From assembly GCF_050586465.1 (NCBI RefSeq), contig NZ_JBOCEG010000008.1:97720-161719 (forward strand): a stretch of DNA of 64,000 bases, given 5' to 3'. The notes under the pieces were generated by a model. It had not been told where the DNA came from. It made no database searches and saw only the letters and a program-made list of their open reading frames with translations. How positions within the stretch are numbered: the first letter of the stretch is position 1; the number at the start of each line of letters is the position of its first letter. Source of the DNA: CAJXYS01 sp913063035 (GTDB lineage: Bacteria > Pseudomonadota > Alphaproteobacteria > Rhodobacterales > Rhodobacteraceae). Shown here in pieces: positions 46,161 to 55,798 of this stretch. Made by a program: the position numbers and the translations under genes.

Positions 46161-47291
46161 ATGCGCATCTATCTCTCCCGTCCGCACATGTCCGGCCATG
46201 AGCAAGCTCATTTGGCGCGGGCCTTCGCCTCCGGTTTCGTCGCCCCGGCTGGCCCGCAGCTCGACGCTTTTGAGGACGCCGTGGCAGAGTATCTTGGGCC
46301 CGGCCTGCACTGCGTGGCCTTGTCCTCGGGATCTGCCGCGCTGCATTTGGCGCTCCGCATCGCCGGGGTCGGACCGGATGACGAGGTTTGGGTGTCGTCC
46401 ATGACCTTCGCCGGTGGCGTCTTCCCGATCCTCTACCAGGGGGCGACGCCAATGTTTTTCGATCTTGCGCCCGCGACCTGGACAATGGACGCCAAGCTGG
46501 TCGAGGACGCGCTGGCGCGTGCACAGGCGGAGAACCGGCTCCCGAAGGCGATTGTTCCGACGGATCTATATGGCCAGAGTGTTGACCTGAACCGGTTCGA
46601 GGCGCTGGCAGCCGCGTACGGCGTGTCCCTCATAGTCGACTCGGCCGAAAGCTTCGGCGCGTTCTATCGGGAAACCCGTAAAGCCGGCTCCGGCGGCGAT
46701 GCTGCGATCCTGTCATTCAACGGCAACAAGATCATCACGACATCCGGCGGCGGTATGCTTGTCACGCGCCATGAAGACTGGGCGCGGCAAGCGCGGTTCC
46801 TGGCGACCCAGGCGCGGGACCAGGCGCCGCATTACGAGCACTCCACATACGGCTACAATTACCGCCTGTCCAACATTTCTGCCGCGGTCGGTCTGGGGCA
46901 AATGGAAATCCTGGAAGAGCGTGTCGCTCGACGGCGACGGGTTTTCGAGCGATATCATGAACAGCTCGCGCCTCTTGGCGTAAGCTTCATGCCGGAAGCC
47001 GAGGGTGACCGCGCCACGCGCTGGTTAACCGTTGCCGTGATAGATCCTGAGCGCTGCGGGGTGGACCGAGAAAAAATCCGCAGACATCTTCTCGACCACG
47101 AGATCGAGGCACGCCCGGTCTGGAAGCCGATGCATCTTCAGCCGCTTTTCGAAGGAGCAGGCTACGTCGGCGCGGGATTTGACGAAGGCTTATTCGAAAA
47201 CGGCCTCTGTCTGCCATCGGGCAGCGACATGACGGATGCGGAGCAGGACGAGGTTATCGGCTTGATTTCTCACCTGATCGAGCGGGCATGA
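46161..47291 (+). CDS. UDP-4-keto-sugar aminotransferase (PglE/EpsN type)
   Basis: A 376-residue DegT/DnrJ/EryC1/StrS PLP aminotransferase. The N-terminus (IYLSRPHMSGHEQAHLARAF) and C-terminus (EARPVWKPMHLQPLFEG, NGLCLPSGSDMT) match the EpsN/PglE subgroup that makes UDP-4-amino sugars of the bacillosamine series. The PLP lysine is K190 in SFNGNKIITTSGGG. Together with the downstream CapD/PglF dehydratase it can make a UDP-4-amino-4,6-dideoxy-GlcNAc. No PglD-type acetyltransferase is in the window. Confidence 0.9.
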   Translation: MRIYLSRPHMSGHEQAHLARAFASGFVAPAGPQLDAFEDAVAEYLGPGLHCVALSSGSAALHLALRIAGVGPDDEVWVSSMTFAGGVFPILYQGATPMFFDLAPATWTMDAKLVEDALARAQAENRLPKAIVPTDLYGQSVDLNRFEALAAAYGVSLIVDSAESFGAFYRETRKAGSGGDAAILSFNGNKIITTSGGGMLVTRHEDWARQARFLATQARDQAPHYEHSTYGYNYRLSNISAAVGLGQMEILEERVARRRRVFERYHEQLAPLGVSFMPEAEGDRATRWLTVAVIDPERCGVDREKIRRHLLDHEIEARPVWKPMHLQPLFEGAGYVGAGFDEGLFENGLCLPSGSDMTDAEQDEVIGLISHLIERA

Positions 47292-47295
47292 GGTC

Positions 47296-48507
47296 TTGAA
47301 GCTTCTGCTCTCTCATCGTTTCTTTTGGCCTGATACCTCGCCCTACGCGCTCATGCTGCGTGCAATGGGCGACCATTTTGCATCTGCAGGCCACAAGGTA
47401 CAGGTTCTTACCTCGGTGCCGTCTTACCGTGATGGCGCGGTTAAGGCGCCGCGGCGAGAGCGTCTGGGTTCACTTGATGTCCGCCGGGCTTGGGTGTTCT
47501 CGCGCGAAAAGGCACGTCCTTTCCGTCGTTTCGCCAATATCATTCTCTATTGTTCCAAGCTTTTCGGGCGCATTCTGCACGCGCGCCCGGATATCGTCAT
47601 CGCTTCGACATTCCCACCAGTGATCGCAGCCTGGACGGCCAGCTTTGCCGCGCGCCTAACGGGCGCGCGCTTCGTCTATCACATGCAAGATATTCATCCC
47701 GAGGTCTCGCAGATCAGTGGCCATGTATTGGGCAAAAGGCTGCCGGCCCGCATTTCGCTCGCACTCGACAATCAGACGCTGCGGCGCAGTGCTGCAATCG
47801 TGGTTCTCTCGGAAGACATGGCGGCAACCCTGGGCGCGCGCGGACTTGGTGCGCTGCCTATCCGCGTCATCAACAATTTTTCGCTGAGCGCCGACACCGC
47901 GCAGTCGCATGTACCGCCCGAAAGCCTTGAGAAACCCGGCGGGGTGCGGCGGCTGATCTTTGCCGGAAATCTTGGGCGCTTTCAGAACCTGGCCGCTCTC
48001 ACGGAGGGTATCAGCCGGCTTTTCGGTCGCTACCCGGACCTGGAACTGATGTTCCTCGGAGATGGCTCGGCGAAGGCGGCGCTGGAGAGGGACTGGGGTG
48101 GGCATCCGCAGGTCAAGTTTGCGCCTTTCCTGCCTTTTTCGCAGGCCCAGGAACTCATCAGGACGGCCGATGTTGGGCTCGTGGCCCTAGCGCCCGGTAT
48201 CTATCGAGTCGCTTATCCGTCAAAGCTTCTCACCTATGCCCAGCTCGGCGTGGCTGTTCTCGCACTTGTTGAGCCGGAGAGTGCCTTGGCGAGGGACATC
48301 CGCGAGCGGGGCTTGGGCGTGGTGCCCAAGAGTGACGATCCAAGAGACATCGCCGAGGCTCTTGACGAGCTGCTCGCCTCGGCTGATCGGCGTGAAGCGC
48401 TGGCCGCCTTTGCCGCCGACACGGCGCAGCCCTCGGTGGCCTTGTCGCGCTGGGATGCACTCCTTAAGGGGCTCGGTTCCGAAAAGGGTGGATCTGCGGC
48501 GACTTGA
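47296..48507 (+). CDS. GT4 glycosyltransferase (WbuB-like)
   Basis: A 403-residue GT-B enzyme. The N-terminus (KLLLSHRFFWPDTSPYALML, first half shown) and HMQDIHPEVS are typical of WbuB-like transferases; the donor-binding half has IFAGNLGRFQNL and FLGDGSAKAAL. The start appears to be a TTG four bases after the preceding stop, since KLLLSHRFFWPD is the family's first block. It probably adds the second sugar of the repeat unit. Confidence 0.88.
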   Translation: MKLLLSHRFFWPDTSPYALMLRAMGDHFASAGHKVQVLTSVPSYRDGAVKAPRRERLGSLDVRRAWVFSREKARPFRRFANIILYCSKLFGRILHARPDIVIASTFPPVIAAWTASFAARLTGARFVYHMQDIHPEVSQISGHVLGKRLPARISLALDNQTLRRSAAIVVLSEDMAATLGARGLGALPIRVINNFSLSADTAQSHVPPESLEKPGGVRRLIFAGNLGRFQNLAALTEGISRLFGRYPDLELMFLGDGSAKAALERDWGGHPQVKFAPFLPFSQAQELIRTADVGLVALAPGIYRVAYPSKLLTYAQLGVAVLALVEPESALARDIRERGLGVVPKSDDPRDIAEALDELLASADRREALAAFAADTAQPSVALSRWDALLKGLGSEKGGSAAT

Positions 48508-48682
48508 TGGGACTTTCCAGACGGCTCCCTTGCCGCTGGATTTCCGCGTGTTCCGTCAGACAGGGAGTCGCGGGTGAAATGACGGGATGCCTGCCGGCTT
48601 TGGATGTGAGCTGTGATTTGAGATATCAATCCAAAAAGCGCCAGGCGGCTCAGACCAGAGACTTTCTGAGGTAGCGAGCGAA

Positions 48683-50593
48683 ATGCGAGTCCTTCCCCAA
48701 GTCGTCCTGGCCGACCTGTCCGATCTGTCGCGCCCGAGCAAATACGCGATTATCTTAATCGTCGATACGGCGCTTGCCCTGCTCGCACTCTATCTGGCCT
48801 TCCTGCTGCGTCTAGGCGAACCGGTTTTCTTCGCCGAAACCCCTCTCAGCATGTCGGCCCTTTTCGGAGTCATGACCGTTGCCACTCCCGCGGTACTTGT
48901 GTTGCTACGGGTGCCCTGGATCAAGATTTCCGCCCTCGAAGGCCGTGCCGTCACGCGGATCGCGATCGCGGCCTTCCTACTGGGGGGCGTTTCGATTGCT
49001 GCCGGCTTCCTGCTTCAGGCGTTCCTTCCGCGCACCGTCCCGTTCATTTTCTCTCTGGTCTTTTTCACCTTTGCCGTTCTGGTCCGGATCCTGGGGCGCC
49101 AACTGATCACCTATGCCAGTACGCGTGGAGCGGTCGCGGACCGTGTTGCGATATACGGGGCAGGCTCGGCCGGTATCCAGCTCGCCTCCGCGCTCCGGCA
49201 GGCCCAGGAACTGCGCCCGATCTTTTTCCTCGACGACGACCCCAAAGTTCATGGCCTGATAGTGGCCGGTTTGCCGGTCTATCCCCCGGAGAACTTGTCC
49301 GAGAAGCTTGGACGCCATCAGATCAGCCACGTGCTCATGGCCATGCCGTCCCTGAACCCGCACCGTGTGAAGGAGCTCGCCGACAGCGTCGCCGAGTTCG
49401 GTGTCGAGGTGCGTGCCCTGCCATCTTACGTCGATATTCTGGCCGGTAATGACGGTATCGGGACCCGCACGGTTACCCCCGACGAGTTGCTTGGACGTGG
49501 TGAGGTTGATCTCGCCACCCCGGCCATTGCCCGCGCTTACGCCGGGAGTTCCGTCATGGTGACAGGGGCAGGGGGGTCGATCGGCTCGGAACTCTGCCTG
49601 CAGCTGATTGAGTGTGGTCCGTCAAAGATCGTGCTTTTCGATCAAAGTGAACTGGGGCTCTACACGATTCACCAGGATCTCAGGGCGTTGGCGGATGCCG
49701 CCGGGATAGAGCTCTCGGCCCGGCTTGGCTCCGTCAATGATCGCCAGAGGGTCGAGAGTGTCCTCGCCGAAGAGTGTGTTGACACGGTCCTTCATGCGGC
49801 AGCTCTGAAGCACGTCCCAATGGTCGAGCATAACGAGATTGAGGGCGCGCGTACCAATGTGCTTGGCACCCAGACGGTTGCCCTTGCAGCCGAAGCGGCC
49901 GGCGTTGCGCGGTTCGTTCTGGTCTCGAGTGATAAGGCGGTGCGACCGACAAACGTCATGGGCGCAACGAAACGGCTGGCCGAATTGATCATACAGGATA
50001 TGGCGACGCGGAGCACGGCAACGCGCTTTTCCATGGTGCGTTTCGGCAACGTGCTGGGCTCGTCCGGCTCAGTCGTGCCGCTCTTCCAGCGCCAGATCGA
50101 GGCAGGGGGGCCCGTGACGGTCACAGACCCTGACGTCACCCGGTTTTTCATGACAATTCCGGAAGCCGCGCGGCTCGTTCTGCTGGCCGGATCCTTCTCG
50201 GAGGGAGGTGAGGTCTTCGTCCTTGACATGGGCCAGCCGAGAAAGATCATTGATGTCGCGCGCAGCATGATCGAGCTCAACGGGCAACGCATCTACGACC
50301 CCGAGACCGACGCGGGTGATATTCGCATCGAGTTCACAGGGCTCAGGCCTGGAGAAAAGCGCTATGAGGAGCTGCTGATCGATTCAGCTAGCGTCTCCGG
50401 AACACCCCACCCGAAAATCCTGCGCGCAGCTGAGCGACATCTGAGCGAACATGAGATACAGGCCGCGATAAGAGAAATCAGGCAGGCAGTAGAAGAGCAG
50501 GCGCCCGCACGCATTCGTGAAGTTATCCGGACCCGTGTCGAAGGCTACAGCTGCCCTGAGGAGCCCGGGGTGATACTTTCAGGCAAGTTTTGA
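48683..50593 (+). CDS. Membrane nucleotide-sugar 4,6-dehydratase (PglF/CapD/EpsC type)
   Basis: A 636-residue polysaccharide-biosynthesis dehydratase acting on UDP-GlcNAc. Four N-terminal helices (about 20-145) precede a CoA-binding-like Rossmann domain (GAGSAGIQLASAL) and the SDR catalytic domain (GAGGSIGSEL near 300; VSSDKAVRPTNVMGATKR with the Met/Lys pair replacing Tyr/Lys). It would produce UDP-4-keto-6-deoxy-GlcNAc for the PglE-like aminotransferase upstream. A 175-base gap separates it from the GT4 gene. Confidence 0.93.
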   Translation: MRVLPQVVLADLSDLSRPSKYAIILIVDTALALLALYLAFLLRLGEPVFFAETPLSMSALFGVMTVATPAVLVLLRVPWIKISALEGRAVTRIAIAAFLLGGVSIAAGFLLQAFLPRTVPFIFSLVFFTFAVLVRILGRQLITYASTRGAVADRVAIYGAGSAGIQLASALRQAQELRPIFFLDDDPKVHGLIVAGLPVYPPENLSEKLGRHQISHVLMAMPSLNPHRVKELADSVAEFGVEVRALPSYVDILAGNDGIGTRTVTPDELLGRGEVDLATPAIARAYAGSSVMVTGAGGSIGSELCLQLIECGPSKIVLFDQSELGLYTIHQDLRALADAAGIELSARLGSVNDRQRVESVLAEECVDTVLHAAALKHVPMVEHNEIEGARTNVLGTQTVALAAEAAGVARFVLVSSDKAVRPTNVMGATKRLAELIIQDMATRSTATRFSMVRFGNVLGSSGSVVPLFQRQIEAGGPVTVTDPDVTRFFMTIPEAARLVLLAGSFSEGGEVFVLDMGQPRKIIDVARSMIELNGQRIYDPETDAGDIRIEFTGLRPGEKRYEELLIDSASVSGTPHPKILRAAERHLSEHEIQAAIREIRQAVEEQAPARIREVIRTRVEGYSCPEEPGVILSGKF

Positions 50594-51039
50594 GGAAAAA
50601 TAGGCCACCCCGTTCGAGCCATTTAGACCATTGACGTTGCTTTCCGTAACGTTGCACGCGTGCAGTCTTGAGTATGAAACAAGCTCGATGCGATAAGCGC
50701 CGGATTACCTATGCTCTTTGGGGACCGTAACATCGGAGTATACCGTCAGAATCCTATGCCAGGCAAAAAATTCTAGTGGCACGCGTCCACAGCGTCGTTG
50801 GTTATAGCGCGCCCTTTAATCCTGGGAATCATAAGTAGCCTTACTGAGGGAGACTCAAGCATCCTAGAGACATTTTTGATAGTTCAAATTTTGCGATTTC
50901 TCCTAGGTGGTGAGCTGAATAGACATTTTGGTAAAATTATAAATATGCATATTTCATTTTTCACAATATGCAAATTGCTCGATTTTAGGCCCACAATGAG
51001 TGAATTCATAAATTAAGCTCATTTTGTTTGAGAGTATTG
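50594..51039. other. AT-rich intergenic region before the flippase
   Basis: No convincing gene; a 72-codon frame (50798-51016) lacks similarity and a ribosome site. By hand count 50881-50940 has only 20 G/C of 60, the lowest seen here. Two perfect palindromes stand out: TGCACGCGTGCA (50653-50664) and AAATATGCATATTT (50941-50954). The region marks the border of an imported segment. Confidence 0.6.
50941..50954. promoter_or_regulatory. 14-base AT palindrome upstream of the flippase
   Basis: AAATATGCATATTT is a perfect palindrome 86 bases upstream of the flippase ATG, in very AT-rich DNA. It could be an operator. Simple AT composition makes short palindromes more likely by chance. Confidence 0.3.
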
Positions 51040-52314
51040 ATGCTTTTATTTACTACTGATTTGGAAAGACTTCTTAACATTGCTTTGCGATTGGTAACTT
51101 TGGGGGTCAGGTTCGCTTTTATAATCGTTCTGGCTAAGCTTCTGGACCCGGAGATGGTGGGGTATTATGGCCTTTTTTCTGCGACAGTCGGTTACGTAAT
51201 ATATCTTGTTGGCCTTGATTTTTATACATATGCAACACGGGAAATAATACCAACCTCGGCCGTGAAGCGTGGGCAATTTGTAAAAAGCCAAGTTGCCCTA
51301 TCGCTGTGTCTCTACGTTGTCGTTCTGCCAATTGCCCTTGTATCACTCAGCCTGACAGATTGGCCCGTATCACTGCTCTGGTGGTTCGCACCAATTGTAA
51401 TACTTGAGCACTTTAACCAGGAAGTTGCGCGGCTGTTAATTGCCCTGTCACGACCGGTTGGCGCAAGCTTGGTATTGTTCTTACGAAAAGCAAGTTGGGC
51501 GATACTGACCGTCGCGCTTTTGGCCACGACTGCCGAAAGTCGTCATTTAGACATGGTGTTTGCTCTCTGGGCCGCCGGTGGTTTTATGGCAGCCGCGGTT
51601 GGTTGGGTGAGCATATCCCGTCTAGGGATTGAAGGATGGCAACTGCCGATTGACTGGCTTTGGCTGAGGCGGGGCATTATTGTTAGCTTCGGTTTTTTTA
51701 TGTCAACATTGGCTTTGCGCGGAGTCCAGATCCTGGATCGATACTGGCTTGAAGCGCTGGGCGGCGTTGAGATTGTAGCTGTCTATGTGTTGTTTATCGG
51801 AATTGCAGGCTCCTTGCTTGCTTTTTTGGACGCTGGAATTTTTGCATTCACCTATCCTGAACTTATTCGCCTCAATCACGAGAAAGATTTTAAGCGATTG
51901 CGGACTGAGACCTGTCGAGCCTTAAGGCAAACCGTTTTGTCCGTAGTCTTTTTTGGAGGGGTGAGCTTGATCTTATTGCCCTATCTCCTCGCCTGGGTTG
52001 GGACCCAGGTTTACCAGAATGAAAGTGGGATCTTCCCTTGGGTTCTTTCGGCAATGGCGCTTCAAGGCATCAGCATGGTCCCGCATTTTGCCCTTTACGC
52101 GCAAGGATTCGATAGACCAATTATTGTTTCTCATGTTGCCGCACTTTGCGTTTTTGTTGCGGCGACCGCAGTTTTCAGCCTGAACTGGCCGGTACTGGCT
52201 GTCCCAATCGCTTTAAACCTATCTTTCCTCTTTGTGCTGCTCTTGAAATCGGCTGCCTACCTCTACCTGACCCCACGCGGTAGTGTTGTCATTGCTGCTC
52301 GCCCCTCGTCTTAA
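51040..52314 (+). CDS. Flippase / polysaccharide transporter (MOP family, Wzx-like)
   Basis: A 424-residue membrane protein with about twelve hydrophobic segments. The N-terminal pattern (NIALRLVTLGVRFAFIIVLAKLLDPEMVGYYGLF; parts ALRLVTLGVRF and GYYGLF) is typical of Wzx/O-antigen flippases. It would move the lipid-linked oligosaccharide across the inner membrane. The ATG at 51040 is preferred to a TTG twelve bases earlier. GC content is low (28 of 60 at 51121-51180), suggesting recent acquisition. Confidence 0.85.
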   Translation: MLLFTTDLERLLNIALRLVTLGVRFAFIIVLAKLLDPEMVGYYGLFSATVGYVIYLVGLDFYTYATREIIPTSAVKRGQFVKSQVALSLCLYVVVLPIALVSLSLTDWPVSLLWWFAPIVILEHFNQEVARLLIALSRPVGASLVLFLRKASWAILTVALLATTAESRHLDMVFALWAAGGFMAAAVGWVSISRLGIEGWQLPIDWLWLRRGIIVSFGFFMSTLALRGVQILDRYWLEALGGVEIVAVYVLFIGIAGSLLAFLDAGIFAFTYPELIRLNHEKDFKRLRTETCRALRQTVLSVVFFGGVSLILLPYLLAWVGTQVYQNESGIFPWVLSAMALQGISMVPHFALYAQGFDRPIIVSHVAALCVFVAATAVFSLNWPVLAVPIALNLSFLFVLLLKSAAYLYLTPRGSVVIAARPSS

Positions 52315-52335
52315 GCTATTGGATATTGCCCAGAT

Positions 52336-53499
52336 ATGATCCGCTATGGACAGCAGGATATTACGCAGGATGACATCGAAGCCTTGGTTGATGTTCTACA
52401 TTCCACCAATCTGACTCAGGGACCGCGAATTCCCGCTTTCGAAGATGCAGTGAAGGATGCAACGGGTGCTCACCATGCTGTTGCTGTGAACAGCGCGACG
52501 TCGGCTCTTCACATTGCCTGTCTGGCGCTTGATCTAGGGCCGGGGGATTGGTTGTGGACCACACCGAACACCTTCGTCGCTTCGGCTAATTGCGGCATCT
52601 ACTGCGGTGCAATGGTCGATTTTGTTGATATCGATCCGCGCACCTACAATCTGAGCCCGATTGCGCTGGAGCAGAAACTCCGTTCGGCCGAGAAGATGGG
52701 GCGTTTGCCAAAGGTCGTCGTCCCCGTCCACCTAGCGGGCCAACCCTGCAACATGGAAGCAATCCACGCCCTTGGTCAGAAATACGGCTTCCGGATAATT
52801 GAGGACGCATCCCACGCGATTGGCGGTCGTTACAAAGGCGATCCAATCGGTAATGGGCGCTACAGCGACATCACCGTTTTCAGTTTCCACCCGGTGAAGA
52901 TCATCACCACTGGCGAGGGCGGCATGGCGGTCACTAACGATGCTAACCTTGCTACCCGGCTTGGCCTTTATCGCAGCCACGGGATTACCCGCGACGCCGA
53001 ATTGATGACGCAACCTATGGACGGCCCATGGTATTATCAGCAGGTTGCGCTCGGCTTCAATTACCGCATGACCGATATCCAGGCGGCGCTGGGCATCTCT
53101 CAGATGACGCGGCTGGAGCGGTATGTCGCGCGGCGCCACGAGATCGCTGCCCGCTATAAACCCTTGCTGGCCGATCTGCCCCTAACCTTGCCATGGCAGG
53201 ATCCGGACAGCCATTCAGCGTTTCATCTCTACGTTATTCGGCTGCAACTAGAGAAAATTGCACCGACCACACATCGCGAGGTTTTTGATGCGTTGCGCTC
53301 TCAGGATATTATGGTGAATTTGCATTATATTCCTGTTCACACGCAGCCCTATTATCGGCAACTGGGCTTTGATTGGGGGGATTTCCCGAACGCGGAACAG
53401 TATTATCGGGAAGCGATCTCCATCCCGATGCACCCCTCCCTCAAGGACGAAGAACAGGACATGGTGGTGAATGTGCTGCGGAAGGCGATGGGCCGGTGA
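52336..53499 (+). CDS. pseC: UDP-4-amino-4,6-dideoxy-AltNAc aminotransferase
   Basis: A 387-residue DegT-family aminotransferase for the second step of pseudaminic acid synthesis. The start IRYGQQDITQDDIEALVDVL and LTQGPRIPAFED are characteristic of PseC. The PLP lysine is K188 in SFHPVKIITTGEGG, and YRMTDIQAALGISQ is conserved. Its substrate, UDP-2-acetamido-2,6-dideoxy-L-arabino-hexulose, must come from a PseB-type dehydratase, and the only candidate here is the fnlA/capE product. It overlaps pseF by four bases. Confidence 0.92.
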   Translation: MIRYGQQDITQDDIEALVDVLHSTNLTQGPRIPAFEDAVKDATGAHHAVAVNSATSALHIACLALDLGPGDWLWTTPNTFVASANCGIYCGAMVDFVDIDPRTYNLSPIALEQKLRSAEKMGRLPKVVVPVHLAGQPCNMEAIHALGQKYGFRIIEDASHAIGGRYKGDPIGNGRYSDITVFSFHPVKIITTGEGGMAVTNDANLATRLGLYRSHGITRDAELMTQPMDGPWYYQQVALGFNYRMTDIQAALGISQMTRLERYVARRHEIAARYKPLLADLPLTLPWQDPDSHSAFHLYVIRLQLEKIAPTTHREVFDALRSQDIMVNLHYIPVHTQPYYRQLGFDWGDFPNAEQYYREAISIPMHPSLKDEEQDMVVNVLRKAMGR

Positions 53500-54176
53500 C
53501 TGTCTGCGTGATCCCGGCCCGGGGCGGGAGCAAGCGGATTCCGCGCAAGAATCTGCGTGACTTCTGCGGGCGCCCGATGATCGCCTGGCCGATTGCTGCG
53601 GCACTTGAGAGCGGGTGTTTCGAGCGCGTCGTCGTGTCGACCGACGATCCCGAGATCGCCGCCGCCGCGCGCGCGGCCGGGGCCGAGACACCGTTCGAAC
53701 GGCCTGCGGCACTTGCCGATGCCCACGCGCCGACGCGCCCGGTCATCGCCCATGCCATCGAGGCCCTGGAGGCCGAAGGCCCCGTTTGCTGTCTCTACGC
53801 GACTGCACCCTTTGTCCTCGCCGAGGACCTGCAGCGCGGCCGGTCGCGGCTCCAGCACAACGGCGTGACCTATGCCTTTCCGGTGACACGCTACGCGTTC
53901 CCGATCCAGCGGGCGTTGCGGATGGGGCCTGGTAACGCCGTCGAGATGGTGCAGCCCGAGCATTTCGGGACCCGCTCCCAGGATCTCGAGGAGGCTTGGC
54001 ATGATGCGGGCCAGTTCTACTGGGCCGATGCCGGGCAATGGCGGACTGATGCCCCGATCTTCGGGCCCGGGGCCGTTGGCCTCCCCGTGCCGCGCAAGCG
54101 GGTGCAGGACATCGACACCGAGGAGGACTGGCAATTGGCCGAGCTCCTCTTCCGGGCGCAAGGGCTGGACCGCTGA
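53496..54176 (+). CDS. pseF: CMP-pseudaminic acid synthetase (pseudaminate cytidylyltransferase)
   Basis: A 226-residue nucleotidyltransferase. The family motif IPARGGSKRIPRKN is at the N-terminus, followed by VVVSTDDPEIA and the VPRKRVQDIDTEEDW end block typical of PseF. It activates pseudaminic acid with CTP. It starts at a GTG overlapping the pseC stop and shares one base with the next gene, so pseC-pseF-pseGH are translationally coupled. Confidence 0.92.
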   Translation: MTVCVIPARGGSKRIPRKNLRDFCGRPMIAWPIAAALESGCFERVVVSTDDPEIAAAARAAGAETPFERPAALADAHAPTRPVIAHAIEALEAEGPVCCLYATAPFVLAEDLQRGRSRLQHNGVTYAFPVTRYAFPIQRALRMGPGNAVEMVQPEHFGTRSQDLEEAWHDAGQFYWADAGQWRTDAPIFGPGAVGLPVPRKRVQDIDTEEDWQLAELLFRAQGLDR

Positions 54177-55798
54177 TGGTTGCGCGTTCCGTCATAGCGT
54201 TCCGGGCGGATGCCTCGATCGAGATCGGCACAGGGCATATGATGCGCTGCCTTACCCTGGCCGATACGCTCGCCGAGGCCGGGGCGGACTGCCATGTCCT
54301 CTGCCGCGACCTGCCCGGCGACCTCACCTCGCTGGTGCAAGAGCGGGGGCATCGCTGCCACCTTCTGCCTGCGCCGGAGGCGCACGCCGATGATGGCGCG
54401 ACGCCACATTCGGCCTGGCTGGGCGTGACCCGGGCGCAGGATGCGCGGGACTGCCAGCCGATCCTGGACGATCTTCGCCCCGATTGGCTTGTCGTGGACC
54501 ATTACGCGCTCGATGCCGCGTGGGAGCGGGCGGTGCACCCTGCTGTCGGGCAGGTCCTGGCGATCGACGACCTGGCCGATCGCCCGCATGAGTGCCATCT
54601 GCTGCTCGACCAGAACCTTGGGCGCGCGACGGAGGATTACGACGGGCTGGTACCCGCCGAATGCGCGCGGCTGATCGGCCCGCGCTACGCGCTGCTGAGG
54701 CCGGAGTTCCGGGCGCGGCGGGAAGAGAGCCTTGCGCGACGCAAGGACGGACGGCTGGAGCATATCCTGGTCTCGCTCGGCGGCGTCGATCAGGACAACG
54801 CGACCGGGCAGGTGCTGGACGCACTTGCCGGCGCGCCGCTGCCGGCAGAGTGCTGGATCACCGTGGTCCTCGGCCCCTCGGCGCCATGGAAAGAAGGTAT
54901 CAGGGAACTTGCCGCCCGGATGCCTGTCCCAACGGAACTGCGGGTCGGTGTGCGCGACATGGCTGCGCTGATGGCTGAGGCCGACCTCGCCATCGGTGCT
55001 GCGGGCAGCAGCGCCTGGGAGCGGTGCTGTCTCGGCTTGCCGACGCTTCTGGTCGTGCTGGCGGAGAACCAGGTCCCGGCTGCCGACGCGCTTGTAAGGG
55101 CTGGGGCGGCAAGTCAGTTGACAAGCGATCAAGCAGCGTTGCCGCTCGGTTTAAGAGAAGTGCTGGAAGCTCCTGATCTGCCGACCAAGCTGATGCAGAT
55201 GTCAAAAGCATCGGCAGGGCTGGTCGACGGAAGTGGGATCCCAAAAATTGTCAATAGGATATTTTCAGAACCACCTTACTGTGTGCGTCCTGCCCGGTTC
55301 GAAGATGCAGAGGCGATCTATGACTGGCGCTATCGAGGAAACGCTGCACGATATTATCGCAACACTGACATCCCGACCCTGACACAACACCTCGAATGGA
55401 TGCGGTCTGCGCTTGAAAACAGTGAACGGACTCTCTTGATGGTCGAAAGTGGGACGGGCCCGGTCGCGCATGTGCGGATTGACAAGAATTCGGATGATCC
55501 GGATTGCTTAATCGTGAGCATTTGCATCTCGCGTTCGTTACGGGGCCAAGGGCAAGCTGCTGCGATACTTCGAGCAGCTCTTACGCAAAACGTGGTGCCT
55601 GCCGGCACAAGATTCTTGGCCGAAGTGCATAAGGAGCACGCAACGTCGCTGCGGTTGTTTGGCTCTCTGAGCTTCACGGAAGAGGCTCGTGATGGCGAGT
55701 TCGTAAGGTTATCCATGCCAGCGGAAAGCCTTGCCAGGGGTGAGGGACGTGACGTGGCTGATCCAAAGCAACTCATGAAGAGTGAATGTGATGATTAG
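54176..55798 (+). CDS. PseG-PseH fusion: UDP-sugar hydrolase plus N-acetyltransferase
   Basis: A 540-residue fusion. Residues 1 to about 360 are PseG, the UDP-6-deoxy-AltdiNAc hydrolase (FRADASIEIGTGHMMRCLTLAD with the G-H-MR signature; GAAGSSAWERCCLGLPTLLV in the nucleotide-binding half). Residues about 365-520 are a GNAT domain like PseH (RPARFEDAEAIYDWRY, ISRSLRGQGQAAAIL). PseH acetylates before PseG hydrolyses, so the domains catalyse consecutive steps in reverse gene order. GC content falls within the PseG part (47 of 60 at 54661-54720; 33 of 60 at 55141-55200). Confidence 0.92.
   Translation: MVARSVIAFRADASIEIGTGHMMRCLTLADTLAEAGADCHVLCRDLPGDLTSLVQERGHRCHLLPAPEAHADDGATPHSAWLGVTRAQDARDCQPILDDLRPDWLVVDHYALDAAWERAVHPAVGQVLAIDDLADRPHECHLLLDQNLGRATEDYDGLVPAECARLIGPRYALLRPEFRARREESLARRKDGRLEHILVSLGGVDQDNATGQVLDALAGAPLPAECWITVVLGPSAPWKEGIRELAARMPVPTELRVGVRDMAALMAEADLAIGAAGSSAWERCCLGLPTLLVVLAENQVPAADALVRAGAASQLTSDQAALPLGLREVLEAPDLPTKLMQMSKASAGLVDGSGIPKIVNRIFSEPPYCVRPARFEDAEAIYDWRYRGNAARYYRNTDIPTLTQHLEWMRSALENSERTLLMVESGTGPVAHVRIDKNSDDPDCLIVSICISRSLRGQGQAAAILRAALTQNVVPAGTRFLAEVHKEHATSLRLFGSLSFTEEARDGEFVRLSMPAESLARGEGRDVADPKQLMKSECDD

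Noticed and set aside
50798..51016. 72-codon frame in the AT-rich gap
   Set aside because: No recognisable ribosome site or similarity; hydrophobic composition follows from AT-rich DNA.
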